Assembly: GCA_002751075.1 (NCBI GenBank)
Contig: NAOQ01000010.1
Location: forward strand, 264,991 to 290,230
Direction: 5' to 3'
From: Ichthyophonus hoferi
Lineage: Eukaryota; Opisthokonta; Ichthyosporea; Ichthyophonida; Ichthyophonidae
DNA: 25,240 nt
The notes below the pieces were generated by a model, which was not told the DNA's origin, searched no databases, and saw only the letters and a program-made list of their open reading frames with translations. A program made the position numbers and the translations under genes. Shown here piece by piece: positions 1 to 11,569 of the stretch. Position 1 is the stretch's first letter; the number at the start of each line of letters is the position of its first letter.

Positions 1-373
1 CCAGCTATACAAAGTATGACCCCTTTCCTTGATTTTTTCGTAGAATTTTCCGTAAAGTATTTGCAACAATGCCATATGTTATTCATTACACATATCTTTT
101 TCTTTCTCTGCCACTTTGTCTTGAAAAGGTGAGTACAGTGTCTGAATATCATTCTAATATTTTGTGAGTTTTCTTGAATAAAAAAAAGGACAAGCTCCAC
201 AAATATCATTCCAAATTGGAAATACACATACTTGATGGTTTAAAGTGGAAATTATCCCAAAAATACCCAACCCAATTGCGTTCTAAAGGTCATGTCATAG
301 TCTTTCTCGCTCTTGGTTTTGAAAAATAAAACTTAAAGTCCGTTTCCCTCCCCGTCCTTTCTTCGGATACCAG
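1..373. other. Intron sequence upstream of the thiolase exon
   Basis: AT-rich sequence ending in a pyrimidine-rich tract and a CAG acceptor at 371-373. It is most simply the intron preceding the thiolase exon that starts at 374. A strong-looking GTGAGT donor lies at 129, but the bases before it do not encode anything resembling the upstream part of a thiolase, so I do not call an exon there. Confidence 0.6.
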
Positions 374-927
374 GGCGTCTTGGAGAGAGCCAGCCTGAAG
401 ATTGACGATATATCTCTCGTGGAAGTCAACGAGGCTTTCTCAGCTCAATTCTTGGCCTGCCATAAAGAACTGGGCCTTGACTTGGATAAAACTAATGTGT
501 GTGGTGGTGCTGTTGCAGTTGGCCATCCTTTAGCTGCCACTGGAGGGTATGTTTTTATTTTACAACCCACTTCTTATTCCCTCTACTATTTTTGATATTT
601 ATATTTTATATTTCATTTACTTCTACTGTATTTCATGCTTGTATATTTTACATCATTTGCTTTGGCCATCTTATATAAACGATATGGTTGGGTTGAGTTA
701 CAGTCTTGGATATTATTATATGTTTTAACAACATCAAAGATTTGGGCAAGTGCTTTTATACAGCAACTATAGCTGCGACAGATATAGTATTAATATTTTA
801 AATTAAACACAGGCGTATTATGGCCCATCTGGTTCATTCTCTTCAACGCACTAAAGGAAAATACGCCATTGGCTCGGCTTGTATTGGTGGTGGTATGGGT
901 TCGGCTATTCTTATCGAACGCTGCTAA
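374..927 (+). CDS. ACAA2: 3-ketoacyl-CoA thiolase, C-terminal part (mitochondrial ACAA2-like)
   Basis: Two exons, 374-546 and 813-927, joined across a GT-AG intron (547-812); the stop is TAA at 925-927. The joined frame gives the last ~96 residues of a thiolase; the 5' exons lie outside the window. Visible signatures are VNEAF, the GGAVAVGHP block carrying the conserved histidine, and SACIGGGMG carrying the second active-site cysteine. Thiolases cleave 3-ketoacyl-CoA with CoA in the last step of beta-oxidation, or run the reverse condensation. The stretch [15 protein letters not shown] and the KTNVCGGA block read closer to mitochondrial ACAA2 than to the acetyl-CoA acetyltransferases ACAT1/2, but with only the C-terminus present the subfamily is an inference. 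Just after GHP the usual L-G-A-S-G reads L-A-A-T-G, a mild departure. An AATAAA follows 90 bases after the stop. Confidence 0.92.
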
Positions 928-1016
928 TCAGTTATTTGCCATCCATCAACTCGCATATAATGCCTATCTAGTATATGGTTGCTACTCTATATGTTTGGCA
1001 ATTAGTTTAATTAATC

Positions 1017-1022
1017 AATAAA
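1017..1022 (+). terminator. Poly(A) signal of the thiolase gene
   Basis: Canonical AATAAA 90 bases downstream of the thiolase stop, in AT-rich sequence. Position and strand fit 3'-end formation of that transcript. Confidence 0.6.
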
Positions 1023-2133
1023 ATAAGGATATACTTACGCATTTGTGCATAGAATATAGCAATCCAAGAGGAAAAGCAGTTATGGCTCGGATAATAGATT
1101 GATGCATTGCCATCTCTTTTATATAGTAAGCAATAATAGTTTGTTCCTTGCAGTTTATCATATACGCATATAAAATTATGTACCAGAAAGCACATCGGTT
1201 TATATATATGCTCTGTTTGTCCCAATGTACTTCACCTAAAAAGGTCTTATTTAAAGGATCTTCAAAATAAACCAAGAAGTTATTAAATATTTTCATACAG
1301 AGAACGCATTTATTCTCCATAAAATTTATTTTAGGTAATAATCAAGAAATCACCTGGGAGACTGCCCTAAATAAAGATAAGATAAGAAGTGGTAAAGAAT
1401 TAGGACCAATAGGTCATTGTATAAGTCAAGGATAACCTTATATTACTATAAATATTGATTGGGAACAGTAATTATGGCTGCTAAATGTTTACTAAAGTGT
1501 CTATGTTAGAGAGAGATTCGAGTCTAAGTTAGAACGAAAGAGATACATAGATACACTAATATTACTAGATATACTCGTTTAAAGATGTATTAGTGAACTA
1601 ATTATAAAATTATAAAATTAATATATATATATATATATATTGTTATTGTTATTGTTGTTCAAAATTTATAAAGTTTTAAATTTCTAGTAATGTGATTTTT
1701 AAGATTTTATTATTTATATTATAAGCTATACTGAGTATAAGTGATTATGCGTGTTTCTATCAAAATTCCTTTTTTCAAATCGAGAAGACTTTTACATTGC
1801 ATAATTTCTAGCGATTGGAATACTCTGACATATTACAACATATTGCGATTTAGCATATGCTATTGCATATCCTTGCTTAATAGAAACCAGGTTGACCTGT
1901 AGATACAAAAAAGATTTACTGTATTTGTTTTTATTAGTATTTAGTCCTTCCATATTATGTTGAATATCTCATAATGACAATATCAGAATGGTAGATCTTA
2001 TGTGACTGTAGATATATACCTCTAATACTTTATTAAGTATTATGGTGATATAGATATAGGAAGTATTGGTTCCCTATGGAGTTTTGTTTAGTAATAAGTA
2101 ACAATTAAAATATCATTAAATGAAAATTATGTA

Positions 2134-2297
2134 GAACAACTCGTTCTATTAGACACCTTGACGTCAAAGGCTCACCAATGCTCAATGAAAAACCTTTCCA
2201 ATTTACTAGGCTAGGTACAAACCACTGGCGCATATGCCAATACAACAGCACACTATGTATTATTTTGGTTATCTCTTTCTTACTCAGTCATGGATAG
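2134..2297 (+). pseudogene. Fragment resembling a GH2 beta-glucuronidase exon
   Basis: An open stretch, bounded upstream by an ATGTAG acceptor-like sequence at about 2128-2133 and closed by TAG at 2295-2297. It includes SIRHLDV, then SPMLNEKPFQF, then NHW. As remembered, animal beta-glucuronidase reads GIRTVAV, FLINGKPFYF and NKHE at the same spacing, so about a dozen positions agree over 27. A GT at 2211 right after the FTRLG codons could be a donor, making a very short exon. I found no other glucuronidase pieces on either side, so this is either an isolated exon remnant, one small exon of a gene I cannot follow, or chance similarity. Confidence 0.2.
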
Positions 2298-4129
2298 GCG
2301 CTCCCACATATGGACCATTACAGGCGAAAATTCTTATAAATTAAATATTCCATAGTATATGCTAATACATAAAAAAAAATACAACGTAGGGTAAATAATA
2401 TAATAGTTAAAAATAAATTGCTTTTTTTTTAAAAAAAAAAAAAACTTTCTAGTATACAATAAATATTTCAATTATGGTTACTTTCAGGAATATAATTCCC
2501 TAACAGCCAATATACTATTTATGATGTGCCGAATCTAACCTGATTGAATGAAGTATTTTATTAAATTAGTAATATTAATAACCTATATTGACTTGATTCG
2601 GTTTAATATACATATATTTACCTAGAATAATAATATTTATAATTGTCTAACCACTATACAATTGAAATGAAATATTGCACATGTTGTTAGGAGACTGAGA
2701 TATAATTTAATAACCTGTAAAAATCTTCAAACAAGCTTCGAGTTTTTTTTTTTGAAATAAAAAGATTTAGGCCACCGCCAATCAAAAGTCAAGCACATAG
2801 AAATGATCAAGTATTTAATTTAGCAGGATTTCGTGCCTATCTCATCTCATCATGAGAAATTCTTAAATTACTATCATATTATTGTCTAGGTAAAAGACTT
2901 GTGAGATACCCTTACCAAGTTATGAATGAAAAAGTTGAAAAATTTGAAACTAAGGCACGCTAAATATGCCCAATTCTGTTTATGTTTCGTTTCACCTGTA
3001 AGACACTATGTACCAAATGTTCCTACCATCAGCTTGATTATCTGAGATCTAAGCATATAAAAATAAAATAGGTTCTAATACAGCATGATTCCATATTTGG
3101 ATATATGTTCAGTTAGCACTTGGGAGCCCTAACCTGTGAAACAACAAGAGCAAGATCCTTAAGGGCTAAAATACAACCACTTGTGGATTGAGTGAAGAAT
3201 AGTGATATTAAATTATTCAACAATGAAAGAGGAGAAAATTATTAATGCATATTTACTTGATACCAATAAATCATGCCGATATAAAAGCTTGCTACCTGGA
3301 AAATGACGCCAAAGATATTAAAATAGTACAGTTTCTAAATGTATAGATAAAGAAGAGCTTTATTTTCCGACAATGCTTCTGAAGGAAAGGAAAGCGTAAC
3401 GTATGCACATTACATAGTTTTATAATGCATGCACTTTGTTTGATCACTGGTGAATAGAGATATAAACGCATTTCAGCGTACCATTTACATCAACATTTAT
3501 GACCTCATGAAGAGAAATTGGGATGACGCAATGTATATCGACCATATCCTCAAGAGCCTCCACACATGATTTGGATAGCTTTGATACTACTATAATTCAG
3601 AAATTATTAGTGGGAATATTGGGTTGTGTTACTACATACATGTTATATTTGTTATACGTAAGTGTAGTTAATACTTACTAATATATTATCCTTATTACAC
3701 GAAATATCATGTATCACTTGTATTTTAAGTTAATGTTTTATTTCTCAGTTGTGGTATGACGTAGAGTTAGCCATTCAACCCTATTTCCAAAGAGAAAGGA
3801 TAGTCGGATGAGACAGGAAAGGTTCTACTATAAAACCAATGGAATAGCTTACTATAATAACTACCAACTATATGCAAATCGTTTATTAGAAAAAATTTCC
3901 TGTGCTTGTCAACTCCCATTCCTTCTTCTTGTCCTCATTTAGTTATTGGCCACTACCATACCAGCATCAAAAACCTCTTCTGTTGACCTACCATTAACGT
4001 ACCTAGCATTTAACATTTCACTATATTATTTTATTCTTATAAGGTTGCATACATCTGTTCTATAAACCACGCGTGGTACTTCCTTGCAAACTAACGAAGG
4101 GTTGGTTATACAGTAACAATAACGTTGGA

Positions 4130-4685
4130 ATGAGACTAAGCATCAGGACATTGGATCAGAAGGTCTTTCAGATCGATGTAGAACCCACATATACGGTAAG
4201 ATTTATGAACATAGGTGAGAGTTACTGTAGAGATCAGAATAGAGGGTTACATGATGGAAGATAAAAAGTGAGGATTGGCAGATGAAGGAAGGAAGGTGGT
4301 GTATTTGTTATTGTTTGTAATCATAAAAAGAGAGTGATAAAAAGGCGGGAGGGAATAACGAGAAGATAATAAGAGAGAGCGGAGTTATAAGAACCCCTTA
4401 TTTATCTCAAACGTATATTTTTACGGGCTCTTCTATGTGTATATGTTATATCTATGCCAATCCTACTCTCCCGTCCCTTTGCTCCCTCACATATCCCTAT
4501 GCCCTCTCACCTTCATCACCCCCTCCTCCTCTCCTCTAGATCCATCAAGTGAAGGCTAAGATTCAGGCTGAGAAAGGACATGATGTGGTTGCACAGAAAC
4601 TGATATTTGCAGGTAATGGCCTACTGTAATAGCCTCTATATTTCTACGAAGGGGAGGGATAGTATTACATTAATGTTTTTAATGA

Positions 4686-4716
<31 letters not shown>

Positions 4717-7700
4717 TCATATCAGATTTGATTAGGTTAAGGAACCAATGCATCTGTTATTATTCTATGGTGTGGATATGGTGTGGATTGTCTTAGGGCC
4801 ATATACGGTATATCGTCCTATATACCTGCATACCTACATGAACACTTAAACGCAAACTCATACAACATATTTTGCAATAATAGTATTAATCCTTATATTT
4901 ATATCTACCTATAGTTCTAGGTGCATTTGTTTTCAAGTTTATTTTTATTATTCTTGACCATGTCAAGTGGAAGTATACTAAGATTGATTGGATAATTGAA
5001 GGCAAAAAGTTGTGATTGGCTATTGACACTGAGAATTCCTAGGAGCTAGGGGGACCTGTGTGTGTTTGACTAGATGTACTAACATATTATATTGTACCAT
5101 CTCATACTATGTCATACTATATCATACTATACAATACAAGATAATACCTTACAATACAACACAACACTATACAATATCATACCATACCATGCCATATCCC
5201 ACCATACATATGCCATATACCACCAGGCAAGATGCTATCGGACACACACACTGTGGAAGGTTGCGGGGTGAAGGAGACAGACTTCCTGGTCATGATGGTC
5301 ACTGCTGTACGTACTAGAACCATGCATGTCATTGTGTGAGGAAGGGGTGGTAAAGGTTTACTGGTGTAATACCCTGTGTGCACAGAAACTAGGGGGCCTA
5401 TACTGGACATTATTTATTACTATCAGGCCTATAGTATAGGAGGCAGTCGTGGTACTATGTACCAGGGATCCACAGGGCTAACCTAATATGATTATAGGCC
5501 AAGCATTGGGTGTGTATACAGACGCATTCGCATTCTTCTACATTGTAGTATATGCATTTCTTTGTACATCTAGACTCATACACTTACCATACCTACTATA
5601 CCCATTATATCCATTGCAGAAGAAATCAGCCCCAGCCCCTATCCCAGCCGCTGTCTCCGAGAGTGTCCCGGTGGCGGTTGTTCCTTCCCCCACCGTTCCT
5701 AGCGAGATAACTGGCCCTGTCCAGACCCAGTCTGAGGTAGTCCATAGGGTGGGAGAAGTCATTTCTCTGTAAACACTCTTCTTACCCACTACTCTCCTTC
5801 ATACTCTCTATCATATATTATTATCTTTACAGAAATTTGATTAGTGTTCTGCTGATCGCTAATCTTTTATATCACATACGTTTTTTTTTTTTATTGTTGG
5901 ATTGTTGTCCTGCCCCCCCCCCACCCCAGTCCCTCATCAGTTCAGCGCCTTCTCTTATACACTTGACATATCTCCGCCTCCCTACCTCATTCATTTGTAT
6001 ATTTTCCTTTTACTCAGTATTAGAGATGTTTATGTATTTCTTTATCATATTCATACAGATTGATAGTTGAAAGGTAGGTAAATGCATACCAGATTACTAT
6101 ATTAAATATTAGTGATAATCAACATTGATATATCTGATCCCCTAGAAATTATAGATTGAATCAATCAACATGCATGGACCAGTAAATACGTTGCATGTGT
6201 GTCTAACTTGCCAATAGTTCTTAGTTTATATTATATATTCATATACACACAGGCGCTCTAGTGGGTTAGGTAAATGTACCAAAAAGTTTTATTTTCCTTT
6301 ACTAAATACCACCAACTCTAAACATAATTTTGACTACTATGCTATATGATATGCTCCTGCATATATTCCATTCTATTGACCTATTCTCTATCGTTCTACA
6401 CCCTCTCTACCACGTTTTCCTATTAAATAGACCATCCAAGATATTCCTAACAATAGAAATGTGGTTACAAAGTACAGCTTATCTTTGACCACATTAACAG
6501 TAGTTATGCCCATCAACCAATAAAACCATCCCCGACCAATGACTAACGGTTGTATTAATAGAACCAGGCAGTGATTAGTCACTTGTCAGGCATGGGATTC
6601 TCTATGGAGGAGGCCACACGTGCACTTGATGCCGTCCAGGGCAACGCTGATAGGGCGATAGAGCTCCTCATTTCTGTATGTGGGATTTCTGGCCTTGATT
6701 GCTACCCTCTTGCATATGCTTCCACCAATCCAATCAATGCTATTATCTCCTTCTTTCACGTATAACTTGATATCTTACATATCTACTTGGTACTTCTTCC
6801 CTACATGCCTTATTGTGCACACGTTTACTCACCCTCTCATCCAACCAAGTAAAGTTAATCAGCCTCTATGACCCATTGGTGCACTCACACATCTACCATT
6901 CTCTCTTCATGATTTTCTTCCAATGATTTCTATTTGCCTTTCTGTCCACCCACCTACACCCACACCCCCTCCTCATCACTTGTCTTTATTCTTCCCCTCA
7001 TACCAATTCTTCAGTATCTCTTATTTGGTCCTCTATTGCCCTTAATAACCACCTGGTTGTACAGGGTGGTGTAGCGGAGCCCACTGCCCAGTCTACTGCC
7101 ACTTCTACTTCTACTAACACTGTAACAACCCCATCAGAGCCTGTCGCAGCAGGTACCTACCCTCTCTTGACCATCTTTTCTTTTATGTCTCCTCGCTCAA
7201 CCCATCTCACTCCCTTCTACCCCCGCCACCCTGTGCATTTATAGTTATTGTTATTATTCATGTCATGGTCTCTGGTTCTCTTTAACCTCTCTTGGAACTA
7301 TCTATTAATGCTGTCTATCGTTAGTCCTGAGTTTTTAGTGTTTAGTTTAGCATATATAACAGCTGAAAAATGGCGAGATATTACTGGTTAAAATAAAAAT
7401 TTCAGAACAAGAAGATAATGATTCTTCCAAGATCATGAGGACTCTGGTGGATCTATACACCAATCACATTATCTTTATATTGCTGATTTAATCTATTTTA
7501 TATTTCCCCAAACACGATACACTTTCTCCCTTGTGTATGATATTTTTATAGTAACACTCGATATATCTTCCCTTTCTATCTCTTTGATCTGTACCCCCGA
7601 AGGGAGTATTAGTCATACATGCATCATACATGTTTTGCATGGTTCTGCATTAATCACTATATCTCTCCATTTATCTATCTATACGTACATATTCACACTA

Positions 7701-9387
7701 CCAATTCACAACAACAGGGACAGCACCTGCCACGGCAGAACTAGTGGGAGAAGGTAAGAGAGAATATATTCCTCAAGTAGATAGTATGTGTGTTTGTAAT
7801 GGGGTGTAGGACGTTTATTCTTAATATTGGGATACCATATGGCATTCCTGCTCTCTACCCATACATTACCAGGGTTATGTATGTATATATATTAAGCATT
7901 GGTTTTAGACGTTTTTTTTTTTTTGTATCTTTTATCCTTTGACCGCTGTCGTACCTCCCCATCACCTTTACCTATATATTCACTCTGATTCTCCTTGGCG
8001 CATCTATGATCGATTAATGCCTATATTCATACTATACCCCACCTCTCTCTCTCTCTCTCCCTTTGCTTTCTGACTTGTTAGTCCTTTGCCATTTTATATT
8101 TTGTTGCTTCTTTATTTATTTCCATCTCTATACATACACCCAAAGATCCAAGAATATATCCCTAAATATCACTATATACACTATACACTGTACGTTCACC
8201 CTTTGCATGTTGTCCTATATATGTCTTAACCGTCACATCTATCTGCCTCTCCCTTGCACCAGCTGCCCAATCACCCAGCGCTGGGCCCTTTGCCCACCTA
8301 GCTGACCACGATAACTTCCTTCAAATGCGTATGTTGCTACAACAACAACCTCAATTATTGAGACCTTTCCTCGAGGAGATGGGGAGACAATGCCCAGATT
8401 TCATTAGGGTATGGCCAATGGTGCTTAAAGTAACGTGGGGCTGTTATAGGCGAACTGGGCACAGAATATGTGATGATTAGATTGGATGTTAGAGAGAACT
8501 ATAATATCAAGGCCAGATTTTATTGGCTATTTTTGTTTATGTGACTACTCAAAATGCAAGATTATATGCACTTGGATGATTGAAGATATCTTAGGGCGTA
8601 TTACTGAGAGGATGTGATTGGATAGTCTTTCATGGGACTTACCTTGCTAACGAATCCTATATTTTATAAGTTTATCTACCCAATAAGACGCCCTCCTTAA
8701 TATATATTAACATAAATACTATCATACAAGCATAATATACACACCGTCATACTATCATACCATCATGCACACTATCATACTATTATTCTACGCGACTATC
8801 CTACCACCATACTAAATTAACTTCCTATATCCGTATCACCATGTTCCCTACCCTCATATATGCTTACTGTCATACCCTTATACTAACCCAACCACATATA
8901 GATGGTTAGCTCCAATCAGGAAGCATTCTTAGCCGCTCTTAACAATAGTGAGTTCCCTCGCCCTGTCGGTCCTCCAGGGTCAGTGGGTCTACAGTTAACT
9001 CCTGAAGAAAAGGATGCTATTGAGAGGGTAATGTTTTATTTCTTGGACTCTGCAATATATGATTGGTCTTTCATTACCACTTCCCTTTACACATATCTCT
9101 CTCTTTAGACATGGGCTAGTTGTTCTACCTCTTAGTATATTGGATACCCCTGCACTATTTTCTGTATCTCTCTCTATATATGCCTTATCTCAACCTATAC
9201 TTATATATATATTATATCATATACCCTATATACGTATAACTCCACTTATCCTCTATCCCTCTCTCTACCTCTACAGTTGGTATCTCTGGGCTTTAGCCGC
9301 GAACAGGTGATCGAGGCCTACCTGACTTGTGACAAGAATGAGACCCTAGCAGCCAACTATCTGATGGACACAGCCAACTGGGATTAA
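4130..9387 (+). CDS. RAD23: RAD23 UV excision repair / proteasome shuttle protein
   Basis: Ten exons: 4130-4195, 4540-4612, 5227-5306, 5620-5736, 6568-6675, 7065-7152, 7718-7753, 8263-8408, 8902-9027, 9277-9387; every junction is GT-AG and phase-consistent, giving about 316 residues. RAD23 binds XPC in nucleotide-excision repair and ferries ubiquitylated proteins to the proteasome. In order: ubiquitin-like domain (1-73, starts MRLSIRTL, contains QKLIFAGKMLSD); Pro/Ala/Val linker (74-112); UBA1 (113-148, SGMGF then NADRAIELL); Thr/Ser-rich linker (149-190); XPC-binding STI1-type domain (about 195-255, [15 protein letters not shown]); UBA2 (270-312, [30 protein letters not shown]). The ATG at 4130 is the first in frame and matches the family's domain-first start. 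Length is a little below human RAD23A (363), mainly from short linkers. No AATAAA lies close behind the stop; ATTAAA at 9896 is a distant candidate. Confidence 0.95.
4688..4714. repeat. AT dinucleotide microsatellite in RAD23 intron 2
   Basis: Uninterrupted alternating T and A of 27 bases. Similar runs occur at 1621-1640 and 16716-16734. Confidence 0.9.
5083..5220 (+). repeat. Degenerate CATACTAT-type tandem repeat in RAD23 intron 2
   Basis: Roughly 140 bases made of variants of CATACTAT, ACAATAC and CCATAC, running up to within a few bases of the acceptor of exon 3. The unit is about 8-10 bases and drifts along the array. A related array sits in intron 8 of the same gene. Confidence 0.7.
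8705..8880 (+). repeat. Degenerate CATACTAT-type tandem repeat in RAD23 intron 8
   Basis: A second array of CATACTATCATACCATCA-like units, just before the acceptor of exon 9. It shares the unit with the array at 5083-5220. Both lie on the sense strand close to a 3' splice site. Confidence 0.65.
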
Positions 9388-10495
9388 GGGATGAGATACC
9401 CTGGTGGCATCTGACTCTATAATAATAAGAATAATCTTGAAGCCTTACTAAGGCACATAGCTATCGCTTAGCTATATTGTAGCATATCCCTAATGGTATA
9501 CTATTGTATATACCTATATACTATGCATAGTAAAGGGCTAGCCAAACGGCTGCTAAATGTGCGAGTATGTTGGCGTTTGTAGCCACAAGGTAACCTCTGA
9601 CACACCAAGAGATTAAGACTTCATAACATATATATAAATGACTGGGCATATTAGTGCAAGTGTATAAAAAGATTAATTGTGCTTGGGGTTAGATGTACAT
9701 AGTAGATAAGAGAGGTCTTTTAGTATGTCTGTCTACGTGGAGACCAAAGAATAATGTCTGGGAATGCCCATATTTAAAATAAGGACATACACCAATGTTT
9801 GCATATGACTATAATTTTAAGTATAAGGGGTTGATACTTTTGAGATTAAGGCCTAGTTCCTATTGGCTGATTAAACCTGTGGATACTTGCATTTTATTAA
9901 ATTATCAGTAAAGTATATCGATTAGCTTGATAGTTTGGTGCAGTAGAGTTGCATAGATAATAGCATACATACAAGAAACTTATAGTAAAAGTAAATTGGG
10001 GTGATATACAAATACAGTTCCAAAAAAACTTGCCAAGTAAAAAGATAATTGCAATTCGTATACGTATACAAGCATTTGAGTAGGAATGCAAGCCTGAAAT
10101 GATAGCACCATGTACCTAGGTAAAGCTGTGAAAGGCTGGTTACCCAATTGGAAACTTACTATGAAAAATATTCAGCAGGAAACAGGCTTTAAAAAAGCAT
10201 GATTTGCATGACAGTTGGTTATAGGTATCATTGCTCTTTATTTTATAACTTGTACTTAAAACGATTTAGTTTCTTGGTAAAATGTCAATACTCCCAAGGA
10301 AGCAGAGTTATAGTAATCGTTTGTAGTTCTCATTCATCCTTTCTGGCCGTAATATGCGATTCCCCAATATACACCGGCTTGGTAGGAAACAAGTGTTTAG
10401 CTTGGTTGATGTACGTATCAGCTAAGACCATCAAGGTTATTAAATATAATCTTAATTTTTTTTTTAGGACCTTGTTCTGATCGCTTTCCTATGAT
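9388..10495. other. Spacer between convergent RAD23 and SERF genes
   Basis: Holds the 3' untranslated regions of RAD23 (+) and the SERF-like gene (-). An ATTAAA at 9896-9901 could serve RAD23. The minus-strand AATAAA at 10237-10242 could serve SERF. No coding frame of interest. Confidence 0.6.
10237..10242 (-). terminator. Candidate poly(A) signal of the SERF-like gene
   Basis: TTTATT on the plus strand is AATAAA on the minus strand, about 255 bases past the SERF stop. It is the nearest clear hexamer, but in AT-rich DNA it could be fortuitous. Confidence 0.4.
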
Positions 10496-10690
10496 TTACA
10501 TTTGGGCTTTAGCAGCAGCATCAGCCTCCTTCTTTAACAGAGCAGCAGCTTGCTTGCGTCGCATAATTTCGGCGTCTGTTTCCATCTTTTTGAGAAGATT
10601 GATACCGCTATGACCTTCCTGCTTTTTCTTTTCCGCAGTCTTTTTCAAGTTTTTCTCACGGGCCTTTTCTCTCTGATTTCCTCTCGTCAT
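10496..10690 (-). CDS. SERF: SERF / 4F5 family small EDRK-rich protein
   Basis: Single coding exon of 64 residues starting MTRGNQREKAREKN, stop TAA at 10498-10496. MTRGNQRE is the diagnostic start of the SERF family (SERF1/2, Drosophila and fungal homologues), small disordered basic proteins reported to bind nucleic acid and to modify amyloid aggregation. The middle (DAEIMRRKQ) matches the family's D-x-E-(I/V)-M-x-x-K-Q segment. The C-terminus continues into an Ala/Lys-rich tail (AALLKKEADAAAKAQM) instead of the K/E-rich tail of vertebrate SERF2 (59 residues). The start was set at the family-specific MTRG; an in-frame ATG 21 bases upstream would add seven unrelated residues. The leader looks spliced, with an intron at 10721-10802. 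Convergent with RAD23. Confidence 0.9.
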   Translation of the reverse strand: MTRGNQREKAREKNLKKTAEKKKQEGHSGINLLKKMETDAEIMRRKQAAALLKKEADAAAKAQM

Positions 10691-10720
10691 TTTCCCAAGT
10701 GTAATTAACAAATTACAGAA

Positions 10721-10802
10721 CTACAAAATAAAACAGTTAAAACTCAACTCACTGCGTTAATTTCTCGAATCGACACCCATTATATAGCCTGGTAATACTT
10801 AC
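10721..10802 (-). other. Probable leader (5' UTR) intron of the SERF-like gene
   Basis: On the minus strand a consensus donor GTAAGT (10802-10797) is followed 82 bases later by a pyrimidine-rich tract and TTTTGTAG acceptor (10721), 30 bases before the SERF ATG. Spacing and both sites are good. The upstream leader exon would end at 10803. Confidence 0.55.
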
Positions 10803-10834
10803 GTCATGAACGTGTCATGTTATTCCATATATGG
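10799..10834 (-). promoter_or_regulatory. CRE-like and CArG-like sites upstream of SERF
   Basis: On the minus strand TGACGTAA (10806-10799) is a classic CREB/ATF half-consensus variant, and CCATATATGG (10825-10834, palindromic) fits the CC(A/T)6GG serum-response-factor consensus. They lie about 110-145 bases upstream of the ATG. The CRE overlaps the proposed leader splice donor, so at least part of this may be transcribed leader and not promoter. By composition one or two CArG matches per 25 kb are expected by chance. Confidence 0.3.
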
Positions 10835-11569
10835 TCATGGAATTTTAAAGTATCTTGCACGCCTATTTTCACCAATAAAATTGTAAATATAAAGCACATG
10901 GCAATTTAAAATTTATTTTAATTTAAGAAATTTTTCCTTTCATAAACTTAAAACCAGATATATTATGTTATTTCACCATCAGAATAACTGCAAAGTAATT
11001 TAAGATACGTAAGAATAACCTCTGAAAAATTGGAAAAATGACATTGAATCACTTACTAATCAATCGCTGTTTTTCCAGAAAAAAAGAAAAAAATGTAAGG
11101 AAGGTAAACAATGCACGTTTCAAAAGTAAAGCAGATACACGATAGTTATAGATTAGACAATAAACAGCCATGAGTTTGTTATAACTCCAGTGTATTTATT
11201 GTAATTAAAGTAAAAAATAACAAGATACTGTTTTATAAGTGAAAAAAATTATCATTTGCCAAAAATATAGTCTGATGCTATTGATTGTAAATGAGACGAT
11301 TGACATCAATTACTGGTAAAATGATATCTCTCCATCAAGGATCGTAGAAAGTGTACTTTTACTTCTTTAAAATATAAAGGAAAAATATGAAGCCAGATTA
11401 TTATTAAAAACACAATACTTGCAGAACTAATGTAGTTTTTTGTAGTCAACTAAAACACATACGCTCCTGTCATCACTTCGATTTAGATGACCTAATATGT
11501 ATATTGGTCGGGTCGGACTGAGGCAACGCATAATGCAGAATGAAAATAGGCAAAAAATCTGTCTTCCAA

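Larger units (their letters stand above)
928..4129. other. AT-rich spacer between thiolase and RAD23
   Basis: About 3.2 kb without a recognisable intact gene. It holds a pure AT run at 1621-1640, a T9A14 tract at 2422-2444, and a short glucuronidase-like open stretch near 2134-2297, listed separately. A minus-strand 101-codon frame at 1015-1320 overlaps the thiolase poly(A) signal and resembles nothing I know. The RAD23 promoter should lie in the last few hundred bases; I see no convincing TATA or initiator there. Confidence 0.6.

Noticed and set aside
112-128. Possible thiolase exon before a GTGAGT donor at 129
   Set aside because: The in-phase reading gives residues that do not match the thiolase segment expected before the 374 exon, and there is no acceptor nearby.
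1007-1320. Two overlapping minus-strand frames of 72 and 101 codons
   Set aside because: They overlap the thiolase poly(A) signal, have low-complexity Ile/Tyr/Cys-rich content, show no motif and no splice or promoter context.
2158-2167. Perfect CRE palindrome TTGACGTCAA
   Set aside because: It sits inside the glucuronidase-like frame, far from any gene start, and one such match in 25 kb needs no special explanation.
5177-5410. Minus-strand 77-codon frame
   Set aside because: Antisense to RAD23 exon 3 and its repeat-rich flank.
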